The notes: generated by a model not told the origin, from the sequence alone. Counted from the first letter of the stretch, positions 17,251-27,123 are shown. The stretch: DNA of 64,000 bases from Leeuwenhoekiella aequorea (GCF_004104375.1 NZ_QOVM01000001.1:1-64000), one strand, 5' to 3'. Numbers and translations: made by a program.

Positions 17251-17886
17251 ATGGCTAAAAAAGAAAAGTTCTACGTCGTTTGGCAAGGAAAAAAACCTGG
17301 TATTTATACAAAATGGAAGGATTGCAAAGCGATGATTGATGGTTATGCAGGAGCCCAATACAAATCCTTTTTATCTTTTGCAGAAGCTAAAACAGCATTC
17401 AATAAAGATTATAATGATGTAAAAGGCAGTTCTAAAAAAAAGCGGGTGCTTTCTGATATTGAAAAGCAAAAATATGGCGAACCCAATCTTTATTCTATTG
17501 CTGTAGATGCCGCAAGTTCAGGAAATCCGGGAATTATGGAATATCGCGGTGTTGACACACAAACTCAAAAACAACTCTTTCATCAAGGTCCTTTTAAACA
17601 AGGAACAAATAATATAGGTGAATTTTTAGCACTTGTACACGGACTCGCTTTTCTGAAAAAAAATAAAAGTGACCGCATAATTTATTCAGACTCTAGAATT
17701 GCCATAGGCTGGGTCAAGAAGAAAAAATGCAATACAAAACTTACTGAAAGCGCCCGCAATAAAGATGTTTATGATCTGGTACGTCGCGCCGAACACTGGC
17801 TTAAAGCAAATACGTATACAACAGTAATTGTTAAATGGGAAACAAAAGCGTGGGGAGAAATTCCTGCAGATTTCGGAAGAAAGTAA
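17251..17886 (+). CDS. RNase H1 with N-terminal viroplasmin-type RNA/DNA-hybrid binding domain
   Basis: Cuts RNA in RNA/DNA hybrids. The preferred start is ATG 17251 (MAKKEKFYVVWQGKKPGI, 211 aa); in-frame starts exist at 17227 (GTG) and 17233 (ATG). Residues about 4-50 form a caulimovirus viroplasmin/HBD domain (WQGKKPGIYTKWKDCK, YKSFLSFAEAKTAF). The RNase H fold follows, with acidic residues in YSIAVDAASSGNPG, NNIGEFLALVHG, IIYSDSRIAIGWV and a final Asp in EIPADFGRK. This domain order is that of eukaryotic-type RNase H1 found in many Bacteroidota. Confidence 0.9.
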   Translation: MAKKEKFYVVWQGKKPGIYTKWKDCKAMIDGYAGAQYKSFLSFAEAKTAFNKDYNDVKGSSKKKRVLSDIEKQKYGEPNLYSIAVDAASSGNPGIMEYRGVDTQTQKQLFHQGPFKQGTNNIGEFLALVHGLAFLKKNKSDRIIYSDSRIAIGWVKKKKCNTKLTESARNKDVYDLVRRAEHWLKANTYTTVIVKWETKAWGEIPADFGRK

Positions 17887-17936
17887 GTTTAATAGTTCTC
17901 TAACGACCATTGTTTAAAATTGCACTATCAAAACAG

Positions 17937-17944
17937 TATATTTG
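17937..17944 (+). promoter_or_regulatory. -7 box upstream of PfkB kinase gene (TATATTTG)
   Basis: TATATTTG fits TAnnTTTG and lies 15 bp before the ATG at 17960. No correctly spaced TTG was found upstream (TTG copies give 14- or 24-bp spacers). Confidence 0.45.
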
Positions 17945-17959
17945 CACAAAATTATTTGA

Positions 17960-18883
17960 ATGCAAAAAATGGTAATTGTAGGCACTTGTGCCTTTGATGA
18001 AATAGAATCTCCTTTTGGAAAAACAGGAAAAATATTAGGTGGTGCAGGTACCTACATAGGTCTTGCTGCATCAAATTTTGATCTAGATCAAGCAATAGTT
18101 TCTATTGTAGGGTCAGATTTTCCGCAAGAATATATTGACATTTTAAAGAATAAAGGTGTGAATATGGAAGGTCTTGAGATCGTTAAAGATGGTAAAACAT
18201 TTTTCTGGAAAGGTCTTTATCATAATGACCTCAACTCAAGAGATACACTAGTAACAGAATTAAATACCCTAGCAGATTTTAATCCAATTGTTCCTGAAGA
18301 TTACAAAGATTCAGAAATTGTGGTTTTAGGTAATCTGCATCCTATAGTTCAGCTCTCTGTATTAAAGCAAATGAATACTAAGCCAAAACTTGCTATTCTG
18401 GACACCATGAACTTCTGGATGGATAGTGCCCTTGAAGATTTAAAAAATGTAATTGCACATGTAGATGTGATTACAATTAATGATGAAGAAGCACGCCAAT
18501 TAAGTGATGAATATTCTCTGGTTGTGGCAGCACAAAAAATATCGGAGATGGGACCTAAATTTGTTGTGATTAAAAAAGGAGAACACGGAGCGTTACTTTT
18601 TGAAGGTGAGAATATTTTCTTTGCTCCTGCACTACCTTTAGAAGAAGTTTTTGACCCTACCGGTGCCGGCGACACCTTTGCAGGAGGATTTGCAGGTTAT
18701 CTTGCCAGTACAGGAGATTATTCTTTTGAAAATATGAAACGAGCAATTATTCACGGCTCGAATCTTGCATCATTTTGTGTAGAGAAATTTGGCACAGAAC
18801 GAATGCAAGATTTAAAACCAGACGAGATAAATCAACGCTTACTGAAATTCAAAGCGTTAACCCAATTTAATATAGACCTATAA
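17960..18883 (+). CDS. PfkB-family carbohydrate/nucleoside kinase
   Basis: A 307-aa ribokinase-fold sugar or nucleoside kinase. The substrate-side glycine motif is KILGGAGTYIGLAASNF near the N-terminus. The C-terminal PfkB signature DPTGAGDTFAGGFAGYLA contains the catalytic Asp and the anion hole. It lies 51 bp before the PurF-like gene on the same strand, so the two may be co-transcribed and the kinase may serve nucleoside salvage. That substrate is an inference from position only. Confidence 0.88.
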   Translation: MQKMVIVGTCAFDEIESPFGKTGKILGGAGTYIGLAASNFDLDQAIVSIVGSDFPQEYIDILKNKGVNMEGLEIVKDGKTFFWKGLYHNDLNSRDTLVTELNTLADFNPIVPEDYKDSEIVVLGNLHPIVQLSVLKQMNTKPKLAILDTMNFWMDSALEDLKNVIAHVDVITINDEEARQLSDEYSLVVAAQKISEMGPKFVVIKKGEHGALLFEGENIFFAPALPLEEVFDPTGAGDTFAGGFAGYLASTGDYSFENMKRAIIHGSNLASFCVEKFGTERMQDLKPDEINQRLLKFKALTQFNIDL

Positions 18884-18934
18884 AACAACCGCGCCCTCTT
18901 CTAACCGAAGGGGGCGCAAACATTTGACTAAGTT

Positions 18935-20833
18935 ATGAGTGACGCAATAAAGCACGAATGTGGAATTTCGGTAATACGGTTATTAAAGCCACTAGAGTAT
19001 TACAAGGAGAAGTACGGCAGTGCATTTTATGGGGTAAATAAAATGTATCTAATGATGGAGAAGCAGCATAACCGCGGTCAGGATGGTGCAGGTTTTGCCA
19101 GCATAAAATTGGATGTAGGTCCAGGCGAGCGATACATAAGCAGACAGCGATCAATAGCACAGCAACCTATTCAGGATATTTTTGCACAGATTAATTCTCG
19201 AATTAATGAGACGCTACTTGAGCATCCAGAATACGCAGATGATGTTGCATTACAGAAAAAGTATGTTCCATATATAGGTGAATTGCTTTTAGGCCATGTA
19301 CGCTATGGTACCTTCGGAAAAAATAGTGTTGAAAGTGTACATCCATTTTTAAGACAAAATAACTGGATGCATCGTAATCTTATTGTTGCGGGTAACTTTA
19401 ATATGACTAATGTTTTTCAGCTTTTTAATAAGCTTGTAGAACTTGGTCAGCATCCTAAAGAGAAGGCAGATACTATTACCGTAATGGAAAAAATAGGTCA
19501 CTTTCTGGATGATGCCGTTGCTAAAATTTATAAAAAACTTAAAAAAGAAGGGTTTTCAAAGTTTGAAGCATCTCCGCAAATTGCAGAGCGCCTTAATATC
19601 GCAAAGATTTTAAGAAAAGCTTCAAGAGACTGGGATGGTGGTTATGCAATGGCTGGCTTACTGGGTCATGGAGATGCGTTTGTATTGCGTGATCCATCAG
19701 GAATAAGACCTGCATATTACTATCAAGATGATGAAGTGGTGGTAGTTGCTAGTGAGCGACCTGTAATTCAAACTGTTTTTAATGCAAAGTTTGAAGATGT
19801 TCAGGAATTAGATCCTGGTCATGCTATCATTATTAAGAAAAGTGGAGCGACTTCTATAGAGCAGGTACAAGAGCCTCGTGAGCGTAAAGCATGTTCTTTT
19901 GAACGTATCTATTTCTCTAGAGGTAGTGATGCAGAAATTTACCAAGAACGTAAACAACTTGGTCGTTTGTTAATGCCCGAAGTTTTAAAACATATTAATC
20001 ACGATACGCAAAACACTGTTTTTAGTTATATTCCTAATACAGCAGAAACATCATTTTATGGAATGGTCGAGGCTGCTCAAGAAGAACTTGATAAGCAAAA
20101 AACAGCTGAAATACTAGAACATCGCGACACCTTAGATGAAAAAGGTCTTAATACCATTTTATCAAAGAAGCTAAGAACTGAAAAAATAGCAATTAAAGAT
20201 GTTAAGCTACGTACTTTTATCACAGAAGACAGTAGTAGAGATGATCTAGTAGCTCACGTATATGATGTTACGTATGGTGTTGTTAAATCGACAGATAATC
20301 TTGTGATAATTGACGACAGTATTGTTCGCGGTACAACATTGAAGAAAAGTATTATTAAAATGCTTTCTCGTCTGAATCCTAAAAAAGTGGTAGTTGTTTC
20401 TTCGGCACCGCAAATACGCTATCCAGATTGCTATGGTATCGATATGGCAAAACTTCAAGACTTTGTGGCATTTAGAGCTGCAGTAGCATTGTTAGAAGAA
20501 ACAGGTCAAACAGAAATTATAGATCGGGTTTATCAAAAATCACTATCGCAAGTAAGTTTTGAAGATAAGGATGTAGTAAACTATGTAAAAGAAATTTACA
20601 AACCTTTTACAGACGAGCAGATATCTGATAAAATTGCACAGTTACTAGTTGATGAAACAATACAGACTGAGGTAAGTGTTATTTATCAAAAAGTTGAAAA
20701 TTTACATAAGGCTTGTCCTAAGAATTTAGGAGACTGGTACTTTACAGGTGATTATCCTACTCCGGGGGGAAATCGCGTTGTAAACAGAGCTTTTATCAAT
20801 TATGTAGAAGGAAGTTTAAAAAGAGCGTATTAA
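18935..20833 (+). CDS. Amidophosphoribosyltransferase-like (PurF family, long form)
   Basis: A class II glutamine amidotransferase joined to a phosphoribosyltransferase, 632 aa, clearly longer than typical PurF (about 470-510 aa). The predicted nucleophile is Cys9 after a short propeptide (HECGISVIRLLKPLEYY), so N-terminal processing would be needed. Conserved N-terminal-domain segments include HNRGQDGAGFA, LLGHVRYGTFG and GGYAMAGLLGHGDAFVLRDP. The PRPP-binding motif is LVIIDDSIVRGTTLKKS. Additional sequence lies between the domains and at the C-terminus. Flavobacteria often carry this long form besides a standard PurF; no second copy is in this window. A role in purine synthesis is likely but the reason for the long form is unknown. 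Confidence 0.85.
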   Translation: MSDAIKHECGISVIRLLKPLEYYKEKYGSAFYGVNKMYLMMEKQHNRGQDGAGFASIKLDVGPGERYISRQRSIAQQPIQDIFAQINSRINETLLEHPEYADDVALQKKYVPYIGELLLGHVRYGTFGKNSVESVHPFLRQNNWMHRNLIVAGNFNMTNVFQLFNKLVELGQHPKEKADTITVMEKIGHFLDDAVAKIYKKLKKEGFSKFEASPQIAERLNIAKILRKASRDWDGGYAMAGLLGHGDAFVLRDPSGIRPAYYYQDDEVVVVASERPVIQTVFNAKFEDVQELDPGHAIIIKKSGATSIEQVQEPRERKACSFERIYFSRGSDAEIYQERKQLGRLLMPEVLKHINHDTQNTVFSYIPNTAETSFYGMVEAAQEELDKQKTAEILEHRDTLDEKGLNTILSKKLRTEKIAIKDVKLRTFITEDSSRDDLVAHVYDVTYGVVKSTDNLVIIDDSIVRGTTLKKSIIKMLSRLNPKKVVVVSSAPQIRYPDCYGIDMAKLQDFVAFRAAVALLEETGQTEIIDRVYQKSLSQVSFEDKDVVNYVKEIYKPFTDEQISDKIAQLLVDETIQTEVSVIYQKVENLHKACPKNLGDWYFTGDYPTPGGNRVVNRAFINYVEGSLKRAY

Positions 20834-20953
20834 AAAAGGTACTTAAACTGATAATTTCGTATTTTATCTAAAACTTTATGTATACTTAATTATACAACGT
20901 ACTTTGGACATTACCAGAGCATAAGTAGGTTAAGTTCATGGTAGATTTGGGGC

Positions 20954-20982
20954 AAAAAAGGTGGATTTATTCCACCTTTTTT
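20954..20982 (+). terminator. Terminator of PurF-like gene
   Basis: Perfect 12-bp stem: AAAAAAGGTGGA (20954-20965) / TCCACCTTTTTT (20971-20982), loop of 5 nt. The right arm is also the first 12 bp of the 127-bp repeat unit, so the array has apparently grown from this terminator arm. Confidence 0.85.
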
Positions 20983-21518
20983 ATTGCCAAAATTCGGGGT
21001 TGCGCTCACACAAAAAATGACCAGAAGTCGCAAAAATTCATTGTTGAATAAAGGTTGAAATAAATTTTAGAAGCGAGCCGTTTCTTTCTTCAGGTTTTCC
21101 ACCTTTTTTATTGCCAAAATTCGGGGTGGCGAGCACACGAAAAATGACTAGAAGTCGCAAAAGTTCATTATTGAATAAAGGTTGAAATAAATTTTAGAAG
21201 CGAGCCGTTTCTTTCCTCAGATTTTCCACCTTTTTTATTGCCAAAATTCGGGGTGGCGAGCACACGAAAAATGACCAGAAGTCGCAAAAATTCATTATTG
21301 AATAAAGGTTGAAAATAATTTTAGAAGCGAGCCGTTTCTTTCCCCAGGTTTTCCACCTTTTTTATTGTCACAAATTCGGGGTGGCGAGCACACGAAAATG
21401 ACTAGAAGTCGCAAAAATTCATTGTTGAATAAAGGTTGAAATAAATTTTAGAAGCGAGCCGTTTCTTTCCCCAGGTTTTCCACCTTTTTTATTGCCACAA
21501 ATTCGGGGTGGCGAGCAC
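20971..21518. repeat. Tandem array of a 127-bp repeat, four full units plus a partial
   Basis: Units begin with TCCACCTTTTTTATTG at 20971, 21098, 21225, 21352 and 21479. The first four are each exactly 127 bp and the fifth stops after about 40 bp. Units differ by a few substitutions and compensating 1-bp indels. Each contains a GGGGTGGCGAGC segment that can pair with the CCACC at its own start, the small hairpin ATTCA/TGAAT, and AAGCGAGCCGTTTCTTTC. No reading frame is conserved through the units. It is an intergenic minisatellite of unknown role. Confidence 0.95.
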
Positions 21519-21548
21519 GATATTTTTTGACATAAAAAATGAGCATAA

Positions 21549-21576
21549 AAAAACCCGGAATAAATTCCGGGTTTTT
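21549..21576. terminator. Terminator of sod (bidirectional)
   Basis: Perfect 12-bp stem AAAAACCCGGAA (21549-21560) / TTCCGGGTTTTT (21565-21576) with a 4-nt loop, 24 bp after the sod stop. Symmetric, so it also stops read-through from the repeat array. Confidence 0.88.
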
Positions 21577-21599
21577 GAATAATTATAAATGCTTATTAA

Positions 21600-22208
21600 T
21601 TATTTATTCTGCGCATAGCGGCTAGAAACTTCTTTCCAGTTTATTACATTAAAAAATGCTTCAATATAATCTGGACGTCTGTTTTGATAGTTTAAGTAAT
21701 ATGCGTGTTCCCATACATCCAATCCTAGAATCGGCGTACCACCACAACCTACTTCTGGCATAAGTGGATTATCTTGATTAGGAGTAGAACATACTTCTAC
21801 TTTTCCACCTTCATGAACACATAGCCAAGCCCATCCAGAACCAAATTGTGACCCTGCTGCACTACTAAATTTATCTTTAAAAGCTTCGAAAGAACCAAAA
21901 GCAGCATTAATTGCCTCGGCTAATTCTCCTGTAGGCTCTCCTCCTCCATCTGGAGACATTACTTCCCAGAAAAGACTATGGTTATAAAAACCACCACCAT
22001 TATTACGAACAGCACTATTAGACATATCAAGATTGATTAGAATATTTTCTATAGTCTTACCTTCGTGATCTGTGCCTTCGATAGCTGCATTTAATTTGCT
22101 TGTATAACCAGCGTGATGCTTACCGTGGTGAATTTCCATGGTTTTAGCATCAATATTAGGTTCTAATGCGTCTTTAGCATATTTTAAACTTGGAAGTTGA
22201 AATGACAT
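21600..22208 (-). CDS. Superoxide dismutase, Fe/Mn family (probably Mn or cambialistic)
   Basis: Dismutates superoxide to oxygen and peroxide. It is 202 aa, usual for the family, without signal peptide, so cytoplasmic. Metal ligands are visible: His in [10 protein letters not shown], His in [11 protein letters not shown], and Asp and His in [19 protein letters not shown]. The segment [12 protein letters not shown] carries the Gln found in Mn-type enzymes (Fe-type enzymes have a different residue here), favouring Mn or cambialistic use. It is monocistronic with its own -7 box and terminator. Metal choice is inferred. Confidence 0.95.
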   Translation of the reverse strand: MSFQLPSLKYAKDALEPNIDAKTMEIHHGKHHAGYTSKLNAAIEGTDHEGKTIENILINLDMSNSAVRNNGGGFYNHSLFWEVMSPDGGGEPTGELAEAINAAFGSFEAFKDKFSSAAGSQFGSGWAWLCVHEGGKVEVCSTPNQDNPLMPEVGCGGTPILGLDVWEHAYYLNYQNRRPDYIEAFFNVINWKEVSSRYAQNK

Positions 22209-22245
22209 ATTTATTTATTTTTTTGTTAATATAACAGTTGATTTC

Positions 22246-22253
22246 CAAAGATA
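22246..22253 (-). promoter_or_regulatory. -7 box of sod (TATCTTTG on minus strand)
   Basis: CAAAGATA on the plus strand reads TATCTTTG on the minus strand, 38 bp upstream of the sod ATG. No well-spaced TTG is visible. Confidence 0.45.
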
Positions 22254-22369
22254 GCAATTCAGCTTTCGTAATTAAAGCAACACGTGTTATAAAAGTCTTA
22301 AGTTTTAAATATTAAGTTCTTAGGGCCTTATTCGAATTAAATTATTAACTCCTTTATTATCTTGAATTT

Positions 22370-25300
22370 ATGCAAGATCATCATACAATTTCTATTTACA
22401 ATGCTTCCGCCGGTGCCGGAAAGACATTTGCTCTTGTAAAAAATTATCTCGTAATACTTTTTAAAAGTAAAAACGAGTTTAAATACCGCAGAATTCTTGC
22501 GATTACATTTACAAATAAGGCGGTTGCAGAGATGAAATTGCGTATTGTAGATAATCTTCAGTCTTTCACAAAGGATGAGATCATCAATGATCCCAGTCCC
22601 ATGTTGCTTGCTATCGAAGAAGAGACCGGCTTGAGCAGGTTAGATATTCAGAATAAATCAAAGAAGCTTCTAAAAAATATAGTTCAGGATTTTGCATCAT
22701 TTGATGTTGTTACTATCGATAATTTTACGCATCGAGTTATTCGCACATTTGCACACGATTTAAAAATTCCTCAAAATTTTGAGGTTGAATTAAATACTCA
22801 AGATGTTTTAGAACAGGCTGTAGACAGGTTAATTGACAAGGCCGGAAAAGATAAACTGGTGACCGATATTCTTCTTGATTATGCTCTAGAGAAAATAGAC
22901 AGTGATCGAAGCTGGGATATATCTAGAGATTTTTATGACATAAGTAGATTATTACTTAGTGAGAATGACAGAGCTTATTTAAAAATGCTTGAGGGAAAGT
23001 CGCTTGAAGATTTTGCCGAATTGAAAAGACATATACGACTATCTGTTATTAGCACAGAAAAAGCAATTATTGAAAACGCAAAAAAACTTCTCGATTTTAT
23101 TTCTTCAAATGGGCTGGAAGAAGGACATTTTAAAGGTAAATATTTACCGAAAGCACTCGTAAAAATTGCTGACGGGTTGTTTACAATCAATACCACATCT
23201 GCATGGGTAGTGAATTTAGGTGAAGAGCCTATGTATACAAAAACGCAAAAACAGCCTATTAAGGATATTCTAGATGAAATTGCTCCAGAAATCGCTCTTC
23301 AGTTTAACACAATTAAACATGATATTTTAAACTTAAGTTTTCAGGAAGAGCTTTATAAAAAAATTACTCCTCTATCTGTATTACAAGCGATACAAGACGA
23401 GGTTGATAAAATAAAGACAGAGAATAATTTGATATTAATATCAGATTTTAATGAGTTGATAAGTAAAAATATTGCCGATCAACCTACACCATTTATTTAT
23501 GAGCGTTTGGGTGAGCGTTATGAAAATTACTTTATAGATGAGTTTCAGGATACTTCAAGATTACAATGGGGAAATTTAATCCCATTGATAGATAATGCCG
23601 TTAGTGTAAATCAATCTGAAGATTTATCGAATAGTCTTATGCTAGTGGGAGATCCTAAGCAAGCAATATACCGCTGGCGCGGAGGGGAGGCTGCTCAGTT
23701 CATAGAGTTATCTAATACTACTAATCCTTTTCAAAATGAAGATAAGGCAATTATAAATCTACCCTTTAATTACCGCAGTTTTCACGAAGTTATTAATTTT
23801 AATAATTCCTTTTTTAGTAAGCTCGCGAATATCTTTGAAAATGAAGATTATAAAAGAATATATACTGAAGGCAATGCCCAAAAAGTAAATTCTAAAGAAG
23901 GAGGTTATGTGTCAATTTCTTTTATAGATGCCATTAATAAGGAAGAATCTATCCCCTTATATCTTGACGAAGTAGTATCAAGAATCGCATCTTGTCGAGA
24001 AAATGGTTTTGATCTAAATGAGCTCTGTATTCTTGTGCGTAAAAATTCTGAAGGTATTGCAATCGCTCAACGTTTACAAGAAGAAAATATACCTGTTATT
24101 TCTAATGAGAGTCTATTAATAAAACAATCTGCTCAAGTTCAATTTATAGTTAATCTTCTTCATTATACGATAGAAAAAGAATCGTCTGCTATAAGTATTA
24201 AACTGCTTGAATATTTAGCTGAAGAATTTTTAAACTTAGAAAACCCACACACTTTTTACAAAAACAACTTAATATTTACGGGAGCCACCTTACTTAGTAA
24301 TGCTTTAGGAGAAAAGTCAATCTTTGACTTTGAGCAATGTGCTAACCTTCCCCTCTATGAAGCTGTAGAATATATTATACGAAGTTTTGAATTACAAAAA
24401 GATGGTGGCGCCTACTTGCAATTTTTTCTGGATGCCGTTTATGACTTTACTCAAAAAAATTCTGGCGGTGTCCCCGAGTTTATAACCTGGTGGGATCGCA
24501 AGCAAGACAAACTAAGCATAAGTACACCACCTGGCTCAGAAGCGATACAGATAATGACTATACATAAAGCAAAAGGTCTTGAATTCCCCGTTGTAATATA
24601 TCCTTTTGCAGATAGCGAATTATATCCCAGAAACTCTGATTCGTATAATTGGTATTTACCAGGTAAGGAAGATTTCTTAGGATTTGAAGCTTTACTTATA
24701 GGTCAAAAAAATGAGCTCACACAGTTTAATGATCAGACTGAAGCTTTATATCATATTAAACGAAGCCTTCAGCAGTTAGATAATATTAATATCCTTTATG
24801 TTGCATTAACGCGTAGTGTAGAGCAATTACATATCATTACAAATAAAGGTGCGCTGAGCAAAAGTGAACCAAAATCATTTTCAGACTTGTTTATAAATTA
24901 TGTAAGTGAGTTTCCTGAATTTAGTGAAGAATCTTATTTCTTTTCAACAGGTAATAAAGAGCGAATTTCAAAACCCGGTATTTCAGATCTTATTTCAGAA
25001 CATTTGGCACTTACTAGTACAGCAAAGGAAGATCATAATCTTATTATGGTCACCCAAGCTGATACATTGTGGGATACTGAACTGGTTGAGGCAATAAATC
25101 TGGGGAACGTTATCCATGAACTTATGGAAAATATAAAATTTGAAGAAGATATAATTTCAGCATTAAATAAAGCCCGCACTACAGGATTGATAGAAGCCGA
25201 TTACTATCAGATTCTTTATGAAAAATTACAAGGATTGATCGTCTTATTAAAAACTGAAGGATTCTTCAATAAAAGCAATACTATTTTAAACGAAAGGGAT

Positions 25301-25513
25301 ATAAATTTAAACGGAAAAACTATTAGACCAGACCGTTTGGAGATTAACGCTGATAAAGAAGTATGGTTATTGGATTATAAAACAGGTTCAAAAAACGACT
25401 CCCATAAAGATCAAATAGATGTGTATGCTAAGGCTTTAACTACCATGGGATATACCATTAGGAAGAAAATAATTGTATATCTCAATGAGGAGGAGCAAAT
25501 ATACATCCCTTAA
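22370..25513 (+). CDS. AddA/RecB-like UvrD-family helicase-nuclease
   Basis: ATP-dependent DNA end-processing enzyme of 1047 aa. The N-terminal Walker A is ASAGAGKTFALVKNYL. Superfamily 1 helicase motifs follow: FIDEFQDTSRLQW, LVGDPKQAIYRWRGG, INLPFNYRS, MTIHKAKGLEFPVVIYP and LYVALTRSVEQLH. A C-terminal PD-(D/E)XK nuclease has His in NVIHELMENI and acidic/Lys residues in RPDRLEI and VWLLDYKTGS. The presumed partner subunit is the AddB-like protein at 28737-31439, separated here by two ompA genes. Role in double-strand break repair by homologous recombination is inferred from the family. Confidence 0.9.
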   Translation: MQDHHTISIYNASAGAGKTFALVKNYLVILFKSKNEFKYRRILAITFTNKAVAEMKLRIVDNLQSFTKDEIINDPSPMLLAIEEETGLSRLDIQNKSKKLLKNIVQDFASFDVVTIDNFTHRVIRTFAHDLKIPQNFEVELNTQDVLEQAVDRLIDKAGKDKLVTDILLDYALEKIDSDRSWDISRDFYDISRLLLSENDRAYLKMLEGKSLEDFAELKRHIRLSVISTEKAIIENAKKLLDFISSNGLEEGHFKGKYLPKALVKIADGLFTINTTSAWVVNLGEEPMYTKTQKQPIKDILDEIAPEIALQFNTIKHDILNLSFQEELYKKITPLSVLQAIQDEVDKIKTENNLILISDFNELISKNIADQPTPFIYERLGERYENYFIDEFQDTSRLQWGNLIPLIDNAVSVNQSEDLSNSLMLVGDPKQAIYRWRGGEAAQFIELSNTTNPFQNEDKAIINLPFNYRSFHEVINFNNSFFSKLANIFENEDYKRIYTEGNAQKVNSKEGGYVSISFIDAINKEESIPLYLDEVVSRIASCRENGFDLNELCILVRKNSEGIAIAQRLQEENIPVISNESLLIKQSAQVQFIVNLLHYTIEKESSAISIKLLEYLAEEFLNLENPHTFYKNNLIFTGATLLSNALGEKSIFDFEQCANLPLYEAVEYIIRSFELQKDGGAYLQFFLDAVYDFTQKNSGGVPEFITWWDRKQDKLSISTPPGSEAIQIMTIHKAKGLEFPVVIYPFADSELYPRNSDSYNWYLPGKEDFLGFEALLIGQKNELTQFNDQTEALYHIKRSLQQLDNINILYVALTRSVEQLHIITNKGALSKSEPKSFSDLFINYVSEFPEFSEESYFFSTGNKERISKPGISDLISEHLALTSTAKEDHNLIMVTQADTLWDTELVEAINLGNVIHELMENIKFEEDIISALNKARTTGLIEADYYQILYEKLQGLIVLLKTEGFFNKSNTILNERDINLNGKTIRPDRLEINADKEVWLLDYKTGSKNDSHKDQIDVYAKALTTMGYTIRKKIIVYLNEEEQIYIP

Positions 25514-25683
25514 TAAAACACAAATTAACTTAAGGCAACTTATTAACAATGGAATTTTAAATATGTTTATATATCTGATATACAGTTATTTAAAAAATAT
25601 ATTTTAATGTTTGTAAGTTAATAAATACTTCTCCTTTTTTGTAATTCTTAATAAAGGTTTAATAAAACTTTATCAATTGCCGC

Positions 25684-25714
25684 TTTGTATCTAAATTTTA
25701 ACAAACTACTTTTA
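25684..25714 (+). promoter_or_regulatory. Promoter of first ompA paralogue (TTTG-N19-TACTTTTA)
   Basis: TTTG (25684-25687) is followed by a 19-bp spacer and TACTTTTA (25707-25714), a one-base departure from TAnnTTTG. The layout matches the promoter of the second paralogue at 27207-27237, including the intervening TTTTAACAAA. Confidence 0.6.
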
Positions 25715-25746
25715 CCCCCGTATTGAATAACTTATCCTTTAAAAAT

Positions 25747-27123
25747 ATGATTAAAAGTACTAGTATATTGTTTATGTTTTTTGCAGTATTCTTTGGAGCA
25801 AACACAGTTTTGGCTCAAGATGCAAACAACCCTTGGTATATAAGTGTTGGAGTTAACGCTGTTGACACTTATCCTGTAGATGAAGACAATCGACCCTTAA
25901 CAGGTGGTTTTCTTAATGAAATGTATAATGTAGATGACCACTGGAATATTCTACCTTCTATCTCTACTTTATATGTAGGTCGTTACATAGGTAGTGGATT
26001 TGCATTTGGAGTTAGAGGTTCTTTAAATAAGATTGAGAAGCTTGGTGATACAGATGCTAATGATCTTGCTTATTACGGTTTAGACGGTACATTTACATAC
26101 AGCTTCCGCGATGCTCTTTTTGGAGAAGGCGGCTGGTTTGATCCTTATTTAGGTGTAGGTGGTGGTTACGTATTTGTAGGTGATTTATCTAGCCACGGTA
26201 CAGCTAACGGAACTGTAGGTTTAAAGCTTTGGCTTGGAGAGTCTATTAGTTTAGACTTATCTACAACGTACAAGCACGCATTTGAAGATAGATATACTAA
26301 ACATATGCAACACACTGCAGGTATAGGTTTCGCTTTTGGTGGAGTTGATACAGACGGTGATGGTATCTTTGATAAAAATGACGAATGTCCAGACGTTCCT
26401 GGTTTAAAAGAATTTAATGGTTGTCCTGATACTGATGGTGATGGAATAAAAGATTCTGAAGATGCTTGTCCAGAAGTTGCTGGTCTACCAGAATTTAATG
26501 GTTGTCCTGACTCTGATGGTGATGGTATTGCAGATCCTCAAGATAAATGTCCTGATGTTGCTGGTTTACCTGCTTTAAATGGTTGTCCTGATGCTGATGG
26601 TGATGGAGTAACTGATGCTGAAGATAAATGTCCTAATGAAGCTGGTCCTGCAGCTAATGATGGTTGTCCTTACCAAGATAAAGATAACGATGGTGTATTA
26701 GACAAGGATGATGAGTGTCCTACAGTTCCTGGTACAGTAGCAAACAATGGTTGCCCAGAAGTAACTGTTGAAGTATTGGAAGAAATCAATGTACAGGTTA
26801 GAACAGTTCTTTTTGACCTAAACAAAGCAACAATACGTAAAGAGTCTTTTGAAACTTTAGATAATGTTTCTGGGACTATGATGGAGTATCCTAATACGAG
26901 ATTCTTAATAGAAGGTCATACAGATAGTCAAGGTAGTGATGCATATAACTTAAAGTTATCTGACGAGCGCGCTGCTTCAGTTAAAAATTATTTAATTGAA
27001 AAAGGATTGCCTGCATCAAGATTATCTTCAGAAGGATTTGGTGAGACTAAGCCAGTAGCAAATAATGCTACAGCAGCTGGTAGACAACAGAACCGTAGAG
27101 TTGAAATATCACTTATAAAATAA
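25747..27123 (+). CDS. OmpA-family outer-membrane protein with thrombospondin type-3 repeats (paralogue 1)
   Basis: The preferred start is ATG 25747 (MIKSTSILFM, 458 aa); an upstream TTG at 25723 is less likely. A signal peptide ends near NTVLAQDA. About residues 25-200 form an outer-membrane beta-barrel. Next come about five calcium-binding-type repeats (DTDGDGIFDKNDECP and variants, each ending NGCP), then a C-terminal OmpA peptidoglycan-binding domain with FLIEGHTDSQGSDAYNLKLS and RRVEISLIK. It likely links outer membrane and cell wall. The neighbour at 27273 is a close paralogue. Confidence 0.92.
   Translation: MIKSTSILFMFFAVFFGANTVLAQDANNPWYISVGVNAVDTYPVDEDNRPLTGGFLNEMYNVDDHWNILPSISTLYVGRYIGSGFAFGVRGSLNKIEKLGDTDANDLAYYGLDGTFTYSFRDALFGEGGWFDPYLGVGGGYVFVGDLSSHGTANGTVGLKLWLGESISLDLSTTYKHAFEDRYTKHMQHTAGIGFAFGGVDTDGDGIFDKNDECPDVPGLKEFNGCPDTDGDGIKDSEDACPEVAGLPEFNGCPDSDGDGIADPQDKCPDVAGLPALNGCPDADGDGVTDAEDKCPNEAGPAANDGCPYQDKDNDGVLDKDDECPTVPGTVANNGCPEVTVEVLEEINVQVRTVLFDLNKATIRKESFETLDNVSGTMMEYPNTRFLIEGHTDSQGSDAYNLKLSDERAASVKNYLIEKGLPASRLSSEGFGETKPVANNATAAGRQQNRRVEISLIK

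Larger units (their letters stand above)
20834..21599. other. Convergent intergenic region between PurF-like gene and sod
   Basis: 766 bp without a coding gene. It holds the terminator of the PurF-like gene (20954-20982), a 127-bp tandem repeat array (20971-21518) and the sod terminator (21549-21576). The first ~120 bp show no recognisable signal. Confidence 0.7.

Noticed and set aside
18349-18675. 108-codon open frame antisense to the PfkB kinase
   Set aside because: It lies fully inside a well-supported gene with an intact signature motif.
20971-21518. 127-bp array as a CRISPR
   Set aside because: Whole 127-bp units are repeated without unique spacers, and no cas genes are nearby.
26340-26765. 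Repeated DNA inside the ompA genes as a possible CRISPR or minisatellite
   Set aside because: The repeats are in frame and encode DxDGDGxxDxxDxCP calcium-binding units, so they are protein repeats rather than an array.
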